A stretch of 27,127 bases of DNA, taken from the NCBI GenBank assembly GCA_021778375.1, contig JAJYCM010000006.1:1-27127 (forward strand). The letters are read 5' to 3'. A program made the translations under genes and the position numbers. The stretch is from Bacteroidota bacterium (GTDB taxonomy: Bacteria > Bacteroidota > Ignavibacteria > Ignavibacteriales > Ignavibacteriaceae). The notes under the pieces were generated by a model. That model ran no database searches. It was given only the letters and a program-made list of their open reading frames with translations, and had not been told where the DNA came from. Below are positions 24,579-27,127 of the stretch, in pieces. Position 1 is the stretch's first letter; every line of letters begins with the position of its first letter.

Positions 24579-25562
24579 TTACAGTCCCGTTCTTTTTTCT
24601 AATTCGTCAGGATAACGATTTCCAACAACTTTAATTTTTTCAAGCGCTGAATTAATATTGCTCAATTCATCGGAAGACAGTGTGACATTTGCAGCGCCAA
24701 TATTTTCTTCTAAACGGTGCAGTTTTGTTGTTCCCGGAATTGGTACAATCCAAGGTCTTTGAGCCAATATCCAAGCTATCGCAATTTGACCGGGAGTTGC
24801 ATTTTTCTTTACAGCCGCATTCTTTAATAAATCAATTAGAACCTGGTTTGCTTCAAGTGCATCCGGATTAAATCTCGGAACGATGCTTCGGAAATCAGAC
24901 TTACCGAATTTAGATTCTTTATTAAAAGTACCTGTAAGAAAGCCCTTACCTAAAGGGCTAAACGGTACAAGACCGATTCCAAGTTCTTCTAGCGTAGGAA
25001 TTATTTCATCTTCCGGGCGTCTCCACCAAAGGGAATATTCGCTTTGAACAGCCGTAACAGGTTGAACTGCATGAGCTCGACGAATGGTCTTCGCACCTGC
25101 TTCGGATAGTCCCCAATGTTTAATTTTACCTTCCCTGATTAGATCTTTAATAGCACCGGCTACTTCTTCAATTGGAACATTTGTGTCAACTCTATGCTGA
25201 TAATATAAGTCTATGACACTGGTGTTTAGGCGTTTAAGCGATCCATCGACTGATTTTCTGATTTGCTCCGGACGACTATCCTGTGTCTGTGTTCCGTCCT
25301 TCATTTTGATTCCGAATTTAGTTGCAATCACTACTTGCTCACGGAACGGCGCAAGTGCTTCACCCAATAGCTCTTCATTTGTAAAAGGTCCGTACATTTC
25401 GGCGGTATCGAAAAACGTAACACCCTGTTCTACTGCTTTACGAATCAAAAAGATCATTTCTTTCTTATCTGGAGTTTCTTCATAAGCATAGCTCATACCC
25501 ATACATCCAAGTCCGATAGCTGATACTTCAAGGCTGCTATTTCCTAGCTTGCGCTTTTTCAT
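24579..25562 (-). CDS. Aldo/keto reductase, YajO/Tas-like
   Basis: This NADPH-dependent reductase of about 327 residues is of the AKR type with the start KRKLGNSSLEVSAIGLGCMGMS. The tetrad is D52 and Y57 in FFDTAEMYGP, K82 in IATKFG and H123 in YYQHRVD. WGLSEAG and PFSPLGKGFLTG are cofactor-site segments; IPGTTKLHRLEENIGA closes the site. A longer open frame reaches 25673, but its extra 37 residues are not family-like. The ATG at 25560-25562 has GGAG eight bases upstream, so I start there. It is the first gene of the seven-gene operon, with its promoter inside 25563-26040. Its substrate is unknown; relatives reduce aldehydes and quinones. Confidence 0.94.
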   Translation of the reverse strand: MKKRKLGNSSLEVSAIGLGCMGMSYAYEETPDKKEMIFLIRKAVEQGVTFFDTAEMYGPFTNEELLGEALAPFREQVVIATKFGIKMKDGTQTQDSRPEQIRKSVDGSLKRLNTSVIDLYYQHRVDTNVPIEEVAGAIKDLIREGKIKHWGLSEAGAKTIRRAHAVQPVTAVQSEYSLWWRRPEDEIIPTLEELGIGLVPFSPLGKGFLTGTFNKESKFGKSDFRSIVPRFNPDALEANQVLIDLLKNAAVKKNATPGQIAIAWILAQRPWIVPIPGTTKLHRLEENIGAANVTLSSDELSNINSALEKIKVVGNRYPDELEKRTGL

Positions 25563-25746
25563 TTTTTCTTCTCCATATTTAGATTGACAGAATATAATAA
25601 TTAAATCTTTTGATTCAAATTTAAGGCCGTAAGTCTGACATAACTTATACAAAAGTCGGGAATACGGATACATTTTTACTCGTAATATATATCCACTATT
25701 TTTGCTGAATTGAATCTAGAACTTAAATGTGTAACTTTAAGTGTGT

Positions 25747-25766
25747 CTTCTCATAAACTTGAGAAG
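25747..25766. repeat. Hairpin-forming inverted repeat upstream of the redox operon
   Basis: CTTCTCA (25747-25753) and TGAGAAG (25760-25766) pair perfectly over seven bases with a six-base spacer. It lies about 185 bases before the operon start codon. No T run follows on either strand, so an operator is more likely than a terminator; its function is not known. Confidence 0.35.
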
Positions 25767-25962
25767 TAGAGATAATTAGTGAATTTCTTAGTCTGGCAGC
25801 TGGTAGTGTAAACTTGTCAAATCGCATCAATAATTTTTAGTTCTAAATATTATGATCTAAGGCTTTTATTTAATAATTACATAACTTAAATTATTTACAA
25901 AATTATAAGGTTCTTTTAATAATTTAAAATAGGATCATTTTTTATATTTCATAAATTAGTTG

Positions 25963-26006
25963 TTCGAGCATAAATACAGGAATTAAAAAAGTAATTTTTG
26001 CTCGAA
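25963..26006. repeat. Long inverted repeat before the secreted-protein gene
   Basis: TTCGAGCATAAA (25963-25974) and TTTTTGCTCGAA (25995-26006) pair over 12 bases with one mismatch; the outer eight are perfect. The centre is AT-rich. It ends 34 bases before the ATG at 26041. It could be an operator or a leader hairpin. The rest of 25674-26040 is very AT-rich and holds no gene. Confidence 0.45.
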
Positions 26007-26040
26007 TAATTAATGGGTAAGAAATATTACGGGGTTTGTA

Positions 26041-27127
26041 ATGAAATGGTTTTTTGTTTCTTTTCTGTTAATTTCAGTTATATTCTATACATCCTTTCTA
26101 ACTGCACAGAGTTTTACTACATCTCCTTATGTAACTATTCTGGGAAATAATTCACAGATTGATGTTGTTTCAGGCTCCTTTATAATTAATACTCCTTTAG
26201 CATTTATTTGCTGGATTAATCAATCTGACAGCGTATATAATATTTATTTACGGCAAACTAGCCCGGATACTAGTAAGAATATTTTAATTTTTTCAGATAC
26301 TAATCAAATAGCTAACCCTAAAATTGCGTTTATTGATTATTCAAGCAATATAAGAATTGTTTGGCAGTCATATATCAATAATCATTGGCAAATTTTATCA
26401 AGAGAAATTATAAACGATACATTAGGTAATGTTGTGCCAATGACAGATTCGCTTAACGATAATATTATGCCTGCCTTAGGCTCTCAAATACTTGCTTGGA
26501 TTCAAAATGGAAATTTACTTGTACGATTCTTAGATTCAGCTAAAACATCTATAATAACTTTAGATAGCGTTAATTGCTCAAATCCCGACATTGCCTGGGC
26601 TTATTATGGACTATTGAGTATTGCTTATGAAAAAGGCTTAGGTGGAAACAAACAAGTTTATACAGCAAGCTATCAATCTTATCCTAAACCCATCTGGACC
26701 ATTACAAAAATATCCGACGGAGTAAATAACCTAAACCCCCGGTATGGAATAATGATCGGGACATTGCAAGTAACATATCAGACATATTCCAAAGGGGTTT
26801 GGAAAGTAATCACTCCTTTTATTAACAATGATACGACCAACAATATTACCTATAATTGTGAAAACCCTTTCCCATTTCTTTATTTTATTGTAACAAAACC
26901 ATTGAGTGGTCAAACACCTCCTTTTGTAGTTTATGATTCTGACTCATTGTTATCAAATAGAGAGGTGATCTATAAGCCAGTATCTGGATGGTATTATCCC
27001 GATACTGCCAAAAACCTATCCAATTCACCCGGGGATGATTATAAGCCATTAATTTCTTTTTACCACACTGATACAACCTACATAGTAGTTTTTTGGACTC
27101 ACGAGGAGAACGGCAAGAAAGATATTT
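26041..27127 (+). CDS. Secreted beta-rich protein, 5' part (runs off the window)
   Basis: An ATG opens 362 codons without a stop up to the window edge. It begins with MKWFFVSFLLISVIFYTSFL and then TAQS, a clear signal peptide with cleavage near residue 22. The mature part is rich in Asn, Ser, Thr, Tyr and Trp, with loosely repeated blocks such as IRIVWQSYINNHWQILSR, ILAWIQNGNLLVRFLD and LLSIAYEKGLGGNKQVY. These resemble blades of a beta propeller. I recognise no family. Secreted proteins of this make-up in this phylum often carry a C-terminal T9SS sorting domain; if one is present it lies beyond the window. The upstream GGGG is a weak Shine-Dalgarno. Antisense open frames at 26731-27076 are shadows. 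Confidence 0.8.
   Translation, partial: MKWFFVSFLLISVIFYTSFLTAQSFTTSPYVTILGNNSQIDVVSGSFIINTPLAFICWINQSDSVYNIYLRQTSPDTSKNILIFSDTNQIANPKIAFIDYSSNIRIVWQSYINNHWQILSREIINDTLGNVVPMTDSLNDNIMPALGSQILAWIQNGNLLVRFLDSAKTSIITLDSVNCSNPDIAWAYYGLLSIAYEKGLGGNKQVYTASYQSYPKPIWTITKISDGVNNLNPRYGIMIGTLQVTYQTYSKGVWKVITPFINNDTTNNITYNCENPFPFLYFIVTKPLSGQTPPFVVYDSDSLLSNREVIYKPVSGWYYPDTAKNLSNSPGDDYKPLISFYHTDTTYIVVFWTHEENGKKDI

Noticed and set aside
25563..25673. N-terminal extension of the first aldo/keto reductase
   Set aside because: The 37 extra residues are not family-like, and the downstream ATG has a good GGAG at proper spacing.
26731..27076. Two minus-strand open frames near the window end
   Set aside because: Both are antisense to the 362-codon uninterrupted secreted-protein frame, which has a clear signal peptide.
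1..27127. CRISPR arrays, tRNA/rRNA genes, intact insertion sequences or integrases
   Set aside because: I found no regularly spaced repeats, no tRNA-like cloverleaf and no transposase or recombinase motifs on reading both strands.

Overview
The window reads as chromosome of a low-GC member of the Bacteroidota/Chlorobiota/Ignavibacteriota (FCB) group. Ignavibacteria-like is my best guess, and it is an inference. The clues are a SprA-type translocon gene, a PorX-type response regulator (receiver plus PglZ domain), a DUF1573 protein and TAnnTTTG promoter-like boxes. Unlike many Bacteroidetes, most genes have clear Shine-Dalgarno sequences (GGAG, AAGGA, GAGG). I see no tRNA, rRNA, CRISPR array, integrase or intact insertion sequence.

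Layout. (1) 31-2482, minus: hsp20 then dnaK, a small chaperone operon. (2) 2710-4241, plus: birA and coaX, overlapping by ATGA. (3) 4255-9349, minus: a tight six-gene run in the order porX, tsaE, tsaB, DUF1573 protein, accD, panC. It joins a type IX secretion (T9SS) regulator to t6A tRNA modification, fatty-acid initiation and pantothenate synthesis. With birA and coaX opposite, the block also groups biotin transfer, acetyl-CoA carboxylase and CoA biosynthesis. (4) 9484-16422, minus: a giant sprA, interrupted by one in-frame TGA at 13033-13035. (5) 16687-18950: a DUF985 cupin (minus), a possible small membrane protein (plus), a hairpin terminator and citrate synthase (minus).

(6) 19384-25562 is the accessory-looking part. 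A DODA/YgiD-type extradiol dioxygenase homologue (plus) points toward a seven-gene minus-strand operon: aldo/keto reductase, cupin, carboxymuconolactone decarboxylase-like protein, second aldo/keto reductase, NmrA-like protein, SDR oxidoreductase and a terminal AraC-family regulator. The set suggests a regulated carbonyl, quinone or aromatic redox/detoxification module; the substrate cannot be read from sequence. The CMD-like member appears to have lost its middle in frame. (7) 26041 to the window end, plus: the 5' part of a secreted, beta-rich protein preceded by a long inverted repeat.

Points most worth a second look: the single stop splitting sprA, a probable AUU start for panC, the internally deleted CMD gene, the redox operon, and several inverted repeats at promoter positions. 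I found no convincing wholly new system. The redox operon facing the dioxygenase is the nearest candidate.
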